The notes under the pieces were generated by a model. It had not been told where the DNA came from and searched no databases. It was given only the letters and a program-made list of their open reading frames with translations. Both the position numbers and the translations under genes were made by a program. Below, piece by piece: positions 24,901 to 36,379 of a stretch of DNA of 64,000 nucleotides; position 1 is the stretch's first letter, and every line of letters starts with the position of its first letter. This stretch comes from Callipepla californica brunnescens (Eukaryota; Chordata; Aves; Galliformes; Odontophoridae): positions 2,294,001 through 2,358,000 of the forward strand of contig JALIRH010000019.1 of NCBI GenBank assembly GCA_023055505.1, given 5' to 3'.

Positions 24901-27575
24901 ACTAACGTGTAAGTACTGAAGGTTTTGTCCTGTTCTACAGATGCAGACTTTTTCTGCCTCCCTTGTAGTCAAAAATATACGTGCTTGGAAGGCCCTTCAG
25001 CAACATGTGCTTTTTTAATATCCAACTTCATAAAAAAAACCTACTTTGTCTCTTTTTCAAAATGCTAAAGACAGTAAATAAAGACTCATTGACACTTACA
25101 GTATGATGCATACTACAGATTACCACGTTCTTGGAAACGTGATGGCCTTGTTATGCAGAGCTGTTCAACAGACTTTATCCAGCTTTCCCAATGTGTTGAG
25201 CTGTATCTGACTGTAATTTAGGAGGTAGCAATTGTTAGAGGTAGCAATTAGTGTGGCAGTATTTAAGTAGGCCAGAAGCAGTTGCTGGAGCAAAAATAGT
25301 TCTGCTTATGGGCATTTTGTGTAGCTTTGTTTTCCTGTTGTGATGGGATGAGAGCATAAAATGCTCAGAACACAACTGAGGTGTGAGGCATCTTCATTCT
25401 GAACGTCCTTCAGGTTGTTGTAGTTAGAGACTTCAGGTGCTCTTCTGAGCAAGCTGATTAAAATCTGAAAAATGTGATGCTTCACTCTGATCTAATACAT
25501 TTCATGATCACGTAGGGCACAACTTGGTTTTGGGATGGACTTTCTTATTTTGAATGGGGGTTGTTCTGTCTGGTTTTGTGGAAGTTGAGGTGGGAGAAGC
25601 TAGAAAACATGCTAGTCTAAGATACAAGAATTCAGTGTTCTTGTGAAACTTTCTTCATCTCCCCTTATCCAGTCTAAAAGTAGGAAACAACTTTTCTAAA
25701 TTTAGTTAAACAGAGTAGAAAAAAAATTTATGTAGATGTAAGAAGCTGTCTTTTTCATCTAAGATGCTGACTTTTTCATCTATGCAGCAACGATGGTTCA
25801 GAATTTGGAGGCTCAATTTACCAGAAAGTGAGTGACAATCTTGAAACTGCATTAAACCTGGCATGGACAGCTGGTAGCAACAGCACTCGCTTTGGAATTG
25901 CAGCTAAATACAAGTTGGATTCCACTGCTTCCATCTCTGTAAGTATGGTTCTAACTGAAAGGGTTATGCTGAACAGAGCAGCTTTTTAGTTTCTGAGCAC
26001 ATATGTTATTAGTACAAAAGAAGATAACTAATCAAAAAGTCTTTTGAGAGTTGGTCTTAGTAACCAAGTAATTATTAATAAACAAGTACTATTGTAGTGC
26101 TACCTACAGTGATGTCTATTTTACAGACTGACTCAAATGTTGTATTACTGTACAGAACTGTATATATTTGTATAATAAAAACCCTTCATGTCTGATTCTG
26201 TAAGCTCACGGATTGAAAATGCACGTTGTTTTGGAAACACTCTAGTTCTCATAGTAAGAACTATACGAGGTGCTGGCTGAGTACATATTGCTGAAAAGTT
26301 TTCTTTGTTATAAAATTAGAATTGAATTTGGACTGCTGCAATCATTCTACAGAGAAATTGATGCAAATTGGGGCAAAAAAGAATTTTGCACATACTTGTT
26401 ATGCTGGTACTCTGAAACGTCCACTACTTGACTGATTGGATATGCAAAATGCTAATTATTTTTTAATAGTACAAACGTGGAGGATTCTTCCAAAGCAGAT
26501 TGTTTTGGGAAACTGGTGGTGAGTTGCTTTGTTCTTCTCAAAACAGTGGAGAGAAGTTCACCAGCCAGACTACATTCCAGTATCAATTAATTCTCCCGGC
26601 CTCTGCAATCCCGTCTGCTCTTAAATGGATTTATATTTTTTAGTGTAGGCAGGGAGACAGCCTAGGAAGTGCAGAGATAATGAAAGAACACGTGGCAGTG
26701 GGTTAAGTTCCTACCTCCTGAATTATAATGAAGAACTCTGAAATTAAAACATTGCTTCTGTGTTTTTATTTTCTCCAGGCAAAAGTGAACAACTCTAGTC
26801 TAGTTGGAGTGGGTTACACCCAGACCCTGAGGCCAGGTAAGGGCTTTCACATCCATGTCTTTCATGCTTGACACAAACGCTTGAGTTCTGTGTACTTATA
26901 TGCAACTATTTTGAGTTTTCAGAATAATTCTGTTGTGAAGGCGAAGAAGGTGTTTGACAGCAAGTCCTGTTGCACATAAAACCTTTACATAAGACAAGTT
27001 ATGCTGTGTCTAACAGTATTTCTGCATTATATTCCTCATTGGTTTGCATAACAGCTGACCAGCACGTTTGATAGCTTAGCTTTAAACTTGTTCTGTTTAA
27101 ACGTGAAAGCACCTGTTAGTGCTATATTACTATTGGTTGGCTCTCTGTCTGAAAACCAATGAAATCATAGTTGCATTCCCTTACTCCCTTGACACAAATT
27201 TGTCTTTCTATGCATCGTTTTCCTTCTTAATGCTTACTTTAAGGTAGAAGAATTCTTTAATTTATAAACTGGCTATCCAAAGACTTCATTTGATAAACAA
27301 AATATTTTTAGAAAGTATCTAGTTTGTTGGGATTGCATAACTAGTTTTCAGTGATCTCATATGTAAACGAATGTAGGTAACTGTGGAGCAAAGTAATAAA
27401 AGATCTACAACTGAGACTTGAAGTGACTTGCACGAAAGATACTCTGGTTGCATGTTGTAAACACACTCTTCAAATTTTTACAGGTGTGAAGCTTACTTTG
27501 TCTGCCCTGATAGATGGAAAGAGCATCAATGCTGGTGGCCATAAACTTGGTCTTGGCCTGGATTTGGAGGCTTAA
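21927..27575 (+). CDS. VDAC2: VDAC2, voltage-dependent anion channel 2 (eight coding exons, complete)
   Basis: Beta-barrel channel of the outer mitochondrial membrane that passes ATP, ADP and small metabolites; VDAC2 also holds BAK in check. The exons join in phase to 283 residues, the usual length without the mammalian 11-residue extension. Visible features: N-terminal helix ([16 protein letters not shown]), Glu73 in TEKW, the GLK motif at 94-96, [11 protein letters not shown] in the central strands, and the eukaryotic porin signature at about 225-247 ([10 protein letters not shown]...GVGY). The C-terminus is [11 protein letters not shown]. It is VDAC2 rather than VDAC1 because of details such as the [10 protein letters not shown] start and the IAIEDQ segment, and because of its SAMD8/COMTD1 neighbours. 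Only two cysteines remain (122 and 127). The start is the first ATG after the acceptor, five bases in. No frameshift or stop interrupts it. Confidence 0.97.
22802..22851 (+). CDS. VDAC2: VDAC2 coding exon 2
   Basis: A 50-base exon between acceptor AG (22800-22801) and donor GTGAGT. Completes Gly23 and runs to Val39 ([16 protein letters not shown]), ending on a codon boundary. The acceptor tract is weak in pyrimidines, but phase and protein fit are exact. Confidence 0.95.
23963..24115 (+). CDS. VDAC2: VDAC2 coding exon 3
   Basis: A 153-base exon encoding residues 40-90, starting EFTTSG and ending IAIEDQ. It includes Glu73, the membrane-facing residue linked in VDAC1 to hexokinase and lipid interactions. 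Flanked by tgtcctttctag and GTAATA. Confidence 0.97.
24199..24251 (+). CDS. VDAC2: VDAC2 coding exon 4
   Basis: A 53-base exon encoding residues 91-107 plus two bases of Gly108, including the GLK motif and [11 protein letters not shown]. Donor GTAAGC. The intron before it (24116-24198) is only 83 bases long. Confidence 0.96.
24681..24908 (+). CDS. VDAC2: VDAC2 coding exon 5
   Basis: A 228-base exon encoding residues 109-183 plus part of Val184 (KKSGKIKS ... FQLHTNV). It holds the only two cysteines ([10 protein letters not shown], 122 and 127) and [11 protein letters not shown]. The reading frame stays open for about 225 bases upstream into the intron, but that part is not VDAC-like. Confidence 0.97.
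25788..25938 (+). CDS. VDAC2: VDAC2 coding exon 6
   Basis: A 151-base exon encoding residues 185-234 ([14 protein letters not shown] ... DSTASIS). Holds the first half of the eukaryotic porin signature. Acceptor ctatgcag, donor GTAAGT. Confidence 0.97.
26779..26836 (+). CDS. VDAC2: VDAC2 coding exon 7
   Basis: A 58-base exon encoding residues 235-253 plus one base of Gly254 ([19 protein letters not shown]). Completes the porin signature. Acceptor ttttctccag, donor GTAAGG. Confidence 0.97.
27484..27575 (+). CDS. VDAC2: VDAC2 coding exon 8, with stop
   Basis: The last coding exon completes Gly254 and runs through [18 protein letters not shown] to LGLDLEA, then TAA at 27573-27575. This is the C-terminal beta-strand and its mitochondrial beta-signal region. 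Confidence 0.97.
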
Positions 27576-28025
27576 AAAGGTGAAGAAACTGCTGCAGAGA
27601 AGGGATATCAGAAGAATTTGGCCTTAAAACGTATTTCCAATGTGACCAGCAGGCTTTTTCCCGAAAAGAGTACAAGAGCTGTATTTGTATTTAGGCAGTT
27701 ACTTGTTAGCTGGTTTCTAGTTAAATTGGTTACCTGTCTAGTTCCCAGTCTGCACTAGCGCAGTCACTTCAACATTATTTAAATGTATTTAACTGTTCAA
27801 TGCGCTACCCACAAATAATGAAATAGACATCTGAGAAAACTGTACGATTGTGTGCATGTTTGTTTTATGTTCCTTTTCAACATTCAATATTGCTGTTGAA
27901 TGAAAAATGGGTCAGTGGGCATCTTGAAATGAGGTCAACAGTTTTGTCAAATCACCTTCAGTAGAAATACATTTGGTATCCCAAGATGACTCAAATTGCA
28001 AATAAAACAAGTACACACATCCTTA
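27576..28025 (+). other. VDAC2: VDAC2 3'UTR, main form
   Basis: About 450 bases from the stop to just past an AATAAA at 28001. AT-rich and free of repeats, similar in length to the short 3'UTR usual for VDAC genes. Confidence 0.75.
28001..28006 (+). terminator. VDAC2: AATAAA, main VDAC2 poly(A) signal
   Basis: First canonical hexamer after the stop codon (gcAATAAAacaag type context). Confidence 0.75.
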
Positions 28026-28203
28026 CGCCTCAGATATTTTAAGAGTTAAGATAATAGGGGTAGTGCTCAGTAAGTTTTAACTACTGCTAACTCGAGATGT
28101 ACTGCTCTGTATCTTTGTGCAATTAAGGACTCACCCCACCCAGGACAGTGCTGAATACAGCTGCTTCTCACCAAACAGATTCCTCAAGCAAGTCATGTAT
28201 TAG

Positions 28204-28223
28204 TTTTCTTTTCTTTTCTTTTC
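28204..28223. repeat. (TTTTC)4 microsatellite
   Basis: Four perfect TTTTC units just downstream of VDAC2. Confidence 0.9.
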
Positions 28224-31200
28224 TGGGTCAGGTAAGATTTGTCATGTCACAATAACGTAATTCCTTTTTGTTTTGTGGGCAAGATCTGCTGCATTACTAG
28301 TCGGCCTGCTCATGAAAAGAGTGCAGAGTGATGTCCATGCCATATTGAGGCATTAAAAAACTGTTCCTTGATGCTTTTGCATGAGGGAAGGAGGGAGAAT
28401 TCCCACAGACACTTCCTTTGCTTATGTTTGTATGAAGTGAGACAACCTCTGCAACTGAATGTAATGGTGCAACAGCCTGCTTAGCCCAAATACTGTGAGA
28501 GGTTTCTGCTTAAACTCAATGAAATAAAGGCTTAATTTTAAGTGGAAGTGGAGGAAAATATATCCAATTTTGCTTTCTCATTGACAGATAAATGCTGGCA
28601 AATATGTTAAGAAATGCGAAATAGTAGAAGAATTTTCTGGGGTAGAATTAAGAGATGGTAGTGTGAGGGACAGGTCTCTTAAGAATGCACTCCTAAGGCC
28701 AAACATAGCTAGCTGCGAATGTTTGTAATATGGAGGGTTTTACATTTGTGCAGCTCCTACTTCTAAGAAGAGGCATTTATTGTTTTCAGTGGAGTGCCTG
28801 GAGTCTGCTGCTTAGCATCTCACGCTGAGAAGGTGTGTCTCTCTACTTGATCTTGCAGCCTTTAGTTAACAGCAACTTCTTTTATAGGGAAAAGTACTGC
28901 CTTGCCTTATCAGGAAGTTCTGTCTATGGCTCGCAGACTGGTTCATGTAGGTTTAGCTCATCTAAAAGTCTTGATTTACTTGAGATCTCGGTCCCTCCTG
29001 CATTGCTGCTCTCATACTCAAATTCTTAAGTGCTCCAGTGAACTGCACGTGTTCATTCTTCAGCTATGAAATGTTAAGCCACCTTACTGCAGGCTCTCTT
29101 CTACCTTCTGAGAACACTTACCACCTCAGTCTCTTGAGCGAGCCCGGTGTAGTGTCTTTGTCTGCTTTTGTTACCTGGAGAAGAGAAAGTTCAGCTGCAT
29201 GGCACTTCGGAGTAGCTTTGGTTCCGCTGTCACTAAAATGCCCTTTTAGGAACGCTTCCACAATGTAGTGGTGGGAGAAGCAGCACTTACGGTGCAAGTT
29301 GTTAATCTGTTGCATGCAAGCATTTGTAAACTGATACTTTTGAAGTGTTTCTGTATGCTAGCGCTCACAAAGTAAGAGGCTGAGTGGCCAGACAATTGCG
29401 TTTTAGTCCTGATTCTCTTCAGTGTTGCACAGTGTTTCCAGGCTAGTCCCGGAAAGGAAATAACGCTGTGCACCTGCAGGCATCATCCTGTAGCACTTGG
29501 GCAGGTAAAGGACTGTGTTTTGCTTAAGAGCAAAGCCTTGTTTATGTCCTTAAAGCAGCACGGCTACTTCACTAAAGCTTCTCTCTGCAGCATTTTGATA
29601 GGGCTGTTAGTGATCTAGCACTTGGTCTGGCACGAGCCAGCAACCTTTGCCTTTTTGCTTACTGTCTGTTTACCTCTAGCTGTCTTTCTTGAGGTTGTAT
29701 AATAGGCAAGTGAAATAAAGCCAGGTACTTCAGAGTTTCTCTTGAGCTCTTCTGCAAATTTGTGATGGGAAGCTTGAACCTATTCATTTTCCATTGTCAG
29801 GTGAAGTGCTGAACAGGTCCTTAGCCTTTAAACCTTAAGCAGTTCTCTGTTATAATGCTGATAGGCCGTGGGTGAAATACAAGTACTCCACAGTAGGTAA
29901 ATGAAAGTGTCGAGGTTTTCCTAGAATGTCACAAACCACCACCTTGAGTAAGAAAAACTAGTTCAATCTCTTATCTCTTGACATCTCTCAAGTAGGGCTT
30001 GTAAAGAAAGCTTTCAAACTCTGTATCTGAGCGTGCTGCAGAAGCTGGTGGTGTATGTGGGGTTGTGTGGTGAGGGTTGCTGGTAGTGTAAACGGCTCCA
30101 TCTTGTTAGAAAATGTAACAAGCCTTAATGATCATTTTGAGCACTATCTGGCCTTTTCTCAGCAGTCATTCTGAACAAAATAAAGACGCTTGAGCTACCT
30201 AGTGATGTGAGCATGGTTGTGCATACACGGTGATGAACTACATTCCTGCCCGGTGCAGCTGGAGTTAGGAGTTGTATGTGTGCATATCTCACAGAGACTT
30301 AATCACACTTCCCGTAGTAAAACTCTCTGCATATGATGCTGATCCCTTTATCTCACAAGTTACTGGGTGACTCAGACTTTTATTGTTCTCACACTGTAGA
30401 AATTCGCCAGGTCTCATGAGCTGACTTGGTGTGCTATATTCTTAAATCCGCCTTTTGTGCGCTGCAGTCTTAAGAAAGCAGAAAACTTGTCTGGAACTAT
30501 TCTGGGCGTGGAAGCCTTTCACACCCAACTTTGGGGCGCAGGTTTGTAACTTTCCCTTGGGTATTGCTGGGTTACAGCCAGGGAGCAGTGCAGCGTACGT
30601 GCTGCCCTCTACCGTCCTGTTCCTGCGCCAGGCCTGCTACCAGCAGTGCTCTCTAGCGGGCACAGAGCTACTGAGTCTGAATCTCCAAGGCACTCCTATG
30701 GAAAGTAGAACCGAGCAGGTATTACTGACCACGTGCAAATGATTCAGCCCTGTTGATGCCAGAGGTCCTCACTTCATTAACAGTGAAAGCAGGACGAATT
30801 CTGCAAGGGGAGCCGCGAACATACAAATCCTAACAGCAGGTACAGATGTTTCCTGTGCACTGCCAAAAAGGAAAACCCGAAGGACAGTCTGGCTGGGTGC
30901 TGCTGTACGTGGAAGGGCTGTGTTTGTGGCTGCTCAGCCTCCCTCGGCCACGGAATAATTTTGTTCCTGATCTGGAATAGAAATAAAAACACAAAGAATA
31001 TCAGTTCCTGTAGCGTGTGCGCTGCGTTTTGGTGACACTTTCATTACCAAGCTCCTGGGCCTGCCTTGTGGCTGTCAATCTTTCCACGTGCTGCGGGGTC
31101 AGCTAGAGAGCAATAAACAACACCTTTATTTTTTTAGCCTAATGGCACAGTTGGTTTCTGCTGCAGCTATGGGTATGATGCTGACACTCATATAAAGAGA

Positions 31201-31884
31201 AGCAAAACTGGAGTGCACAGTGATCTCTGAAAAAACAAAATAATATACAATAAAATCTAGAAATGTTACACAGATCTACTTACAATGTCCACGCCTCATT
31301 GTGCACTTTATGTTAAGCTACTAGTGTTGGGAGAAGTGCTGACAATGTCCAAAGTGGAAAACAAGTTTGGTTCGGCTCCAGATATTTGACCTTTACTGTA
31401 GAACATGTTTGTGTGTGAGGATTTCCTGCTGAGCACAGTGCTGTGCGGGTACTTGCAGTAGGGTCCTGCTGCTTATCAGTAGCACACACAGCAGAAACCT
31501 TCCAGGGCTCTGGGTGTTGGGGACATGCTTTGTCTTGGATGCACGGGGACAGACCCTGATGCAAAAGCAACAGAATTGAATTTCACATTGTTAGTGACTC
31601 TCTGAATCCTCTGTATTTACTTATGCTCCTAGGAGCATTAAGACATGATTGGGTACTACCAAATCTTACTAATCTAGTTTGCTGCGCTCCCTGGAGCAAC
31701 TCTGGGTGTGCTCTGAGTCGCAGATATAACCACAGCCCATATGGGCAGGGGAGCACGGGGAGCAGCTCACAAGGAAGTAATGAGTATTAGGTATTTTAAT
31801 TGACCCACGATGACGTTATTTAAAACACACCTTAGCCAAATCTTTATAAGACAGGCTTAGTTTCTTCATTTAGGATATGGAAAA

Positions 31885-32065
31885 CGACGCGGAGTGGGTA
31901 GCACCCAGGTGAGGATGTGGGGGAGAGCTGGGCGCTGCTCCTCAGCCCGGCACGGCCCGTGGGTCGGCTCTGCCACCTGGCGGCCACGGCCTGCCTCGTT
32001 CGTCTCTCTGGGGAACGCGATAAGGCCTGGCAGAGCTCCTTGCTTTGCTGTTTCTTACATAGCAT
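31885..32065. promoter_or_regulatory. Small GC/CpG-rich patch with a CTCF-like core
   Basis: Locally GC-rich sequence with several CpGs in otherwise AT-rich DNA. It includes CCACCTGGCGGC at 31973-31984, which resembles a CTCF core with two mismatches. It could be a small regulatory element; no gene start is visible. Confidence 0.25.
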
Positions 32066-34177
32066 TCGTCAGCTCGCTGCTGTTAATTGATGGAGAGGAT
32101 TGTCTTCTTGACTGCTGCTCTGTTCCTGCTTCCGCAGGGCTTGTTCTACTCTCATGAACGTACAAAGTCTGTCTTTCCAGGACAAAAACAAAAAGATGTT
32201 TGTTTTTTTTTTGAGCTGGGCCGTGACCATGCAGCCCATGCTACTGCTCTGCACTCCCCAGCATCTGCTGCTGGGACTGCCCTGCCTTGCTTCGCTCACC
32301 TTGGCTCCTGCTATTCTGTGGGACCTTATTTCCCTGCTGAAGCCCAGCACACCACCACCCACACCTGACTTTTTGAGCCTCTCTGCCCTGCCGGGTGAGG
32401 GCTCCCTAGGCTCCCTCACTGCTGTGGTCTCCTCGCTCTCAGCAGTCCTGCTTGTGGATCTGGCTGAAGACTGGTGTCCAGCAGACACCTCAGAGGGTGT
32501 TTGGTGGCTGATGGTTGTGTGGAGGACAGCAGCAAACCTGCCCGTTCTGGCACGGGATAAGCTGTTTTTGCAAGACAATGGTTTCTCAGTTTTGTAATCT
32601 TTTTGTGAAGGTATTGAGAAGATCAAAGTGGCAGGTGTTTTTACCTTCCCAGTAAGTTACAGCTGACCATGAGGATCACCTGGTGCCATTATTACTTCTC
32701 TAATTGATAGCAAGTGCTTCTGGGAGTAGAGGTTGGATGTGGGCTGTTGATTGCTGTACCTGGGTGTTTCCGTAGCGGGACTGACTCTGCCTGGTGGCCC
32801 TGTAGAGAAGCTGAGAGGTTTTTCTGGTAGAAGACAGCTCCAGGTAGGTGTGTGGGAACATCTGGTGCTTTGGGAATCAATGTTTTATGACAGTTATTGA
32901 AGTAAACTGCAATTCCTAACCAACTAATTTGGATGCTGCTGCTTAGCCTGGCTGCAGGCCTCTATTTCAGTCTTTGTAGCAGAAGGCTGATCTCCTTCCC
33001 CCAGTGTTTGATAAACATTTTTATTTTGCTTTCTTGAAGTTTGTTGTGAAATGTGGTACAATGTTTAGTCTGACACAAAGACCCTGCCTTGCTAAGAGTT
33101 ACTTCACCACATCATTGGAACTGTTTGCATTGCTCCTTCATGCTTTTTCCTTCCTGGGGGCTGTCTAAGCACTGACTCAAAATCCCTGTTCCCTACTGTT
33201 TCCTCTTTGCACGTTACGCTTCTCTTTTACATCTTTTTTGCTTTGTGGCTTTTGAACTCCTGGGAAGAAAGGTAACAGGAGTCAGCCAAAATGATTTGGT
33301 GCTGCTGCAGCTGTGGTAGTGCAGTTTCCTTTAATGGAGCCGAAGCCAAACACAAGGTAGAAAAAGAAGATACTTCAATCTGGAAAAGCACTTGCAGCTT
33401 CTGCTGGTGAGCTTGGCTCTCTGATTTCCTCCACTTCTGCTGGAGAACCATGACCACAGTGTGAGGCAGCCTATGGACCTGGCAAACAGTTATCTAGAGC
33501 TGCCCAAAGTGAGATTTTTCTTTGTTTGGAGGTTGTCTGCACCTTAACCTGAGGAAAGTAAGACGGGCTCTAATTAGGTCAGAAAAAAGCAAGTAAAGAA
33601 GTACAGTACAGAAATGCTTGATCATAAAATTAAGATGTATATAATCCACATTATTAATTGAGGCGGTGGAAGTTGAGAAGGCTTATGCATATTTAATTAG
33701 ACTTTTGTAAACTTCTAGAGCTTAGCTTTGCAGCCTCAACCCTGTGTGTTTAATGCAGGTTTGTGGAGCAGCTCTGAGTGCTCTGTAAGCTCAGAGGTGG
33801 TACCTGGGTTACTTTCCCTTTACACAGGAGTTAGCTGGGGGGCCCAGATCTGTGTGCTGATCTGATGCACCTGTACTTTTGCGCCTTTCACGGTTGTCTT
33901 TGTCAGCAAGTCAAATTGGTGTCCTGGTTAAGCCCGCTGCAGCCAAGGCTGGGAAGGGATTTTCTCTCCATCAGTCGGGTCTATCAGATAAGGCTTGGTG
34001 CCATGTGACCTTCACAGGGGATGGGGGATACAGGCTTTGGAATTGCAGCCTGGGCTGTCAGCTGGGCTCACTTCTGGCTCTGGCCTGTTTGTCCCTGAGA
34101 TGAGGAATGGCTCTGCCTGGTGCCTGTGCTGGCTGCAGGCAGGCCCAGTGGCACAGCAAAGCTGTCTCTGTGTGCTT

Positions 34178-34497
34178 ATAGAATCACAGAATTGTTAAGG
34201 CTGGAGAGACCACTAGAAGCGCCTGGTCGAACTACCAGCTTCTGCGTGTGATCACTCTACACCTCAGTGCCACATCTGCCCTTTTCTTGAAAACCTCCAG
34301 TGACAGCGACTGTACCATCTCCCTGGGCAGCCTGTTCCAGTGCCTGACCAGGCTTTCAGAGAAGTTTTTTCTGATATCCAACTTGAGGCTGTTCCCCCCT
34401 CCCCACCATCCCATCGCTGTTACCTGGCAGAAGAGCCTGACCCCCACCTCGCCACAACCTCCTTTCAGTTAGATGTACAGAGCAATAAGGTCTCTGG
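34178..34497 (-). mobile_element. CR1 LINE 3' fragment, antisense
   Basis: Starts with the tail remnant atagaatcacagaattg and reads on as reverse-complement CR1. The minus strand encodes LDIRKNFSE and VRHWNRLPRE. The far edge (acaacctcctttcag, agagcaataaggtctct) matches the part of CR1 that reads 'AGACCTTATTGCTCTCTACA' in sense. 5'-truncated and inactive. Confidence 0.93.
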
Positions 34498-35416
34498 TAG
34501 AGAATTAATGCTGCCCTGTGCTGGGGATGTTTTTGAGGCTCTCTGGATTTCTGTCTACCTTAGCTATTCAAAGGGAACAGTGGAAGGCCCTGTGATTTCT
34601 TTCAGGCTGTATTAATCTCTTTGATATAATACATATGACAGCACAGTAGTTGCACAATTAACTGTGTCTTTCTGCTTTGGAACGACCCCGCTAATTAGTC
34701 TTCATTGAGAAAGATGGATTAAGTAGCTAGGGAGAGTGTTTTATAGCAGCTGACATTTAAGTGGCTGGAGGATGTGGAAGGTGACTGCAGGCAGAGATGG
34801 CACACCAGTGCCTGCTGACAGCAGGCTGTGGCTGGAGGTCTCTTGCCCACCTCTGCACATGGGGCTAGAGGCAGACTCAGTCCCTGTGCAGGGCTGCAGG
34901 GAAGTCCTGTTACTGCCTTCATGCTGCAGTTGTGGCCTTATGTGGAGATTGCTCCAGAGTAAGCAATAATGGTCTAAAAAAGCCCACCATGTTGGATTGA
35001 TCTATCCATATATTCTTTCAAGTGTTATGATTCCTCTTTTAACTCTAAGCTACTCCAAGGGTACGTATTTCTTCCTAACCGTTAAAAGTAAACTCCTGAT
35101 ATTTGCTTCCTAAAAAAACAAACAAACAAAAACCCCCGAAATTCGAATTGTAAACTTACATCACAAACAAGTGTGAGGTTCCTTATGCACATCTCCATGT
35201 AAATGCTTTTTATTTACACTATGTAAATCTTTATTCTGAATTCTTACTGTACTTTAACAGATTTCTCTGCACCTGTTCTACAAAAAATCTGTCTGTTTTT
35301 GTTTTTGGTTGTTTGCAGGTTTTTTTGTTCGGTTGGTTGGCTGGGTTTTCATTTCTCCATGCTCTCTGCTGGAGCCTTTTGCTGTTTCTTGAGGTTTTGC
35401 TACAGGCAAGAAATCC
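34498..35416. other. Intergenic sequence, nothing recognised
   Basis: Holds an A/C-rich simple tract (caaacaaacaaa near 35117) and a T/G-rich stretch near 35,290-35,345. No gene or nameable repeat. Confidence 0.5.
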
Positions 35417-35599
35417 CTGAGGCCACTATGACCAGTTCTGGGCTTCACAGTTCAAGAAAGACAGGGATCTTCTAGAGAGAGTCCAGAGAGGGGTTATAAA
35501 GATGATCAGGGTCCTAGAGCATCTCCTATAGGAGGCAAGGCTGAGAGACCTGGGATTGTTTAGCTTGGAGAAGACTGAGATTTTATCACTGCTTATAAA
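35417..35599 (+). mobile_element. Older CR1 LINE, 5' piece of an interrupted copy
   Basis: Sense CR1 sequence (cagttctgggcttcacagtt, agagagtccagagaggggtt, tttagcttggagaagac), diverged from consensus. It stops at cttataaa, where the consensus would continue 'tatctg'. The continuation is found at 36380, after another CR1. Confidence 0.88.
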
Positions 35600-36379
35600 G
35601 GAAGGCTCTATAGAGAGATCTTTACAGGCTGGAATGATGGGCTGAGGCTAATGGTTTGAGCTTCAACAAGACTAAATGCAGGGCTCTGCACTTTGGTCGC
35701 AACAACCATATGCAATGCTACAGGTTTGGGGCAGAGTGGCTGGAAAGATGCATGGTGAAAAATGATCTGAGGCTGCTAGTTGATGGTTGGCTGAATGTGA
35801 GCCAGTGGTGTGGCCAAGAAGGCCAACAGCACCCTGTCTTGTATCAGAAATAATACAGTTAGCAGAACAAGTGAGATGATTATCCTTCCGTACTTAGCTC
35901 TGGCGAAGCTACACCTCCAATACTGTGTTCAGTTTTGGAAGAAAGACACTGAGGACTTTGAGTGTGTCCAGACAAGGACAATGAAACTGAAGAATCTGGA
36001 ACACAAGTGTTATGAGGAACAGCTGAGGGGACTGGGATTGTCTAATCTGGAGATGGTTCAGGGGAGACCTTATCGCTCTCTACAACTCCCTGAAAGAAGG
36101 CTGTAGTGAGGTGAGTGTCAGCCTCTTTTCCCAGGTAACAGTAACAGAACAAGAGGTATTGGCCTCAAATTGTGCCAGGGGAGGTGCAGATTGGATATTA
36201 GGAAAAACTTATCTGAAAGAGTGGTCAAGCACTGGAACAGGCTGCCTGGAGTCACAATCCATGGAGACGTTCTAGAAAAATGGAGGTTGGGCACTGAGGG
36301 ACCTGGCTTTATTGGGATGAGTTGACATTGAACTAGATGATCCTAGTGGTCTTTCCAACCTTAACAATTCTATGATTCT
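35600..36379 (+). mobile_element. Younger CR1 LINE inserted into an older CR1, sense
   Basis: About 780 bases of sense CR1, running from the segment with agagatctttacaggctgg through ttcaacaagactaaatgcag, ggccaagaaggccaacagca, ctgaggggactgggattg and cttatcgctctctacaac, to the tail aacaattctatgattct. 5'-truncated and broken by stops and indels. It belongs to a different CR1 subfamily from the interrupted host copy. Confidence 0.9.

Larger units (their letters stand above)
21994..27483 (+). other. VDAC2: VDAC2 introns 2-8 (between coding exons)
   Basis: Introns: 21994-22801, 22852-23962, 24116-24198, 24252-24680, 24909-25787, 25939-26778, 26837-27483. All are GT-AG and AT-rich, with no interspersed repeats that I recognise. 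I looked for intronic snoRNA-like C/D box pairs and saw none I would support. Confidence 0.8.
28026..34177. other. Region downstream of VDAC2
   Basis: No gene recognised. Further plus-strand AATAAA hexamers occur at 28523, 29714, 30179, 31112 and 31249, so extended VDAC2 3' ends are possible. A GC-rich patch lies at about 31,885-32,065. A four-unit TTTTC repeat lies at 28204-28223. Short open frames on both strands between 31.8 and 32.6 kb show no known motif. Confidence 0.55.

Noticed and set aside
32069..32626. 185-codon minus-strand and 147-codon plus-strand open frames
   Set aside because: Open on both strands in a moderately GC-rich patch, with no domain, splice sites or promoter tied to them.
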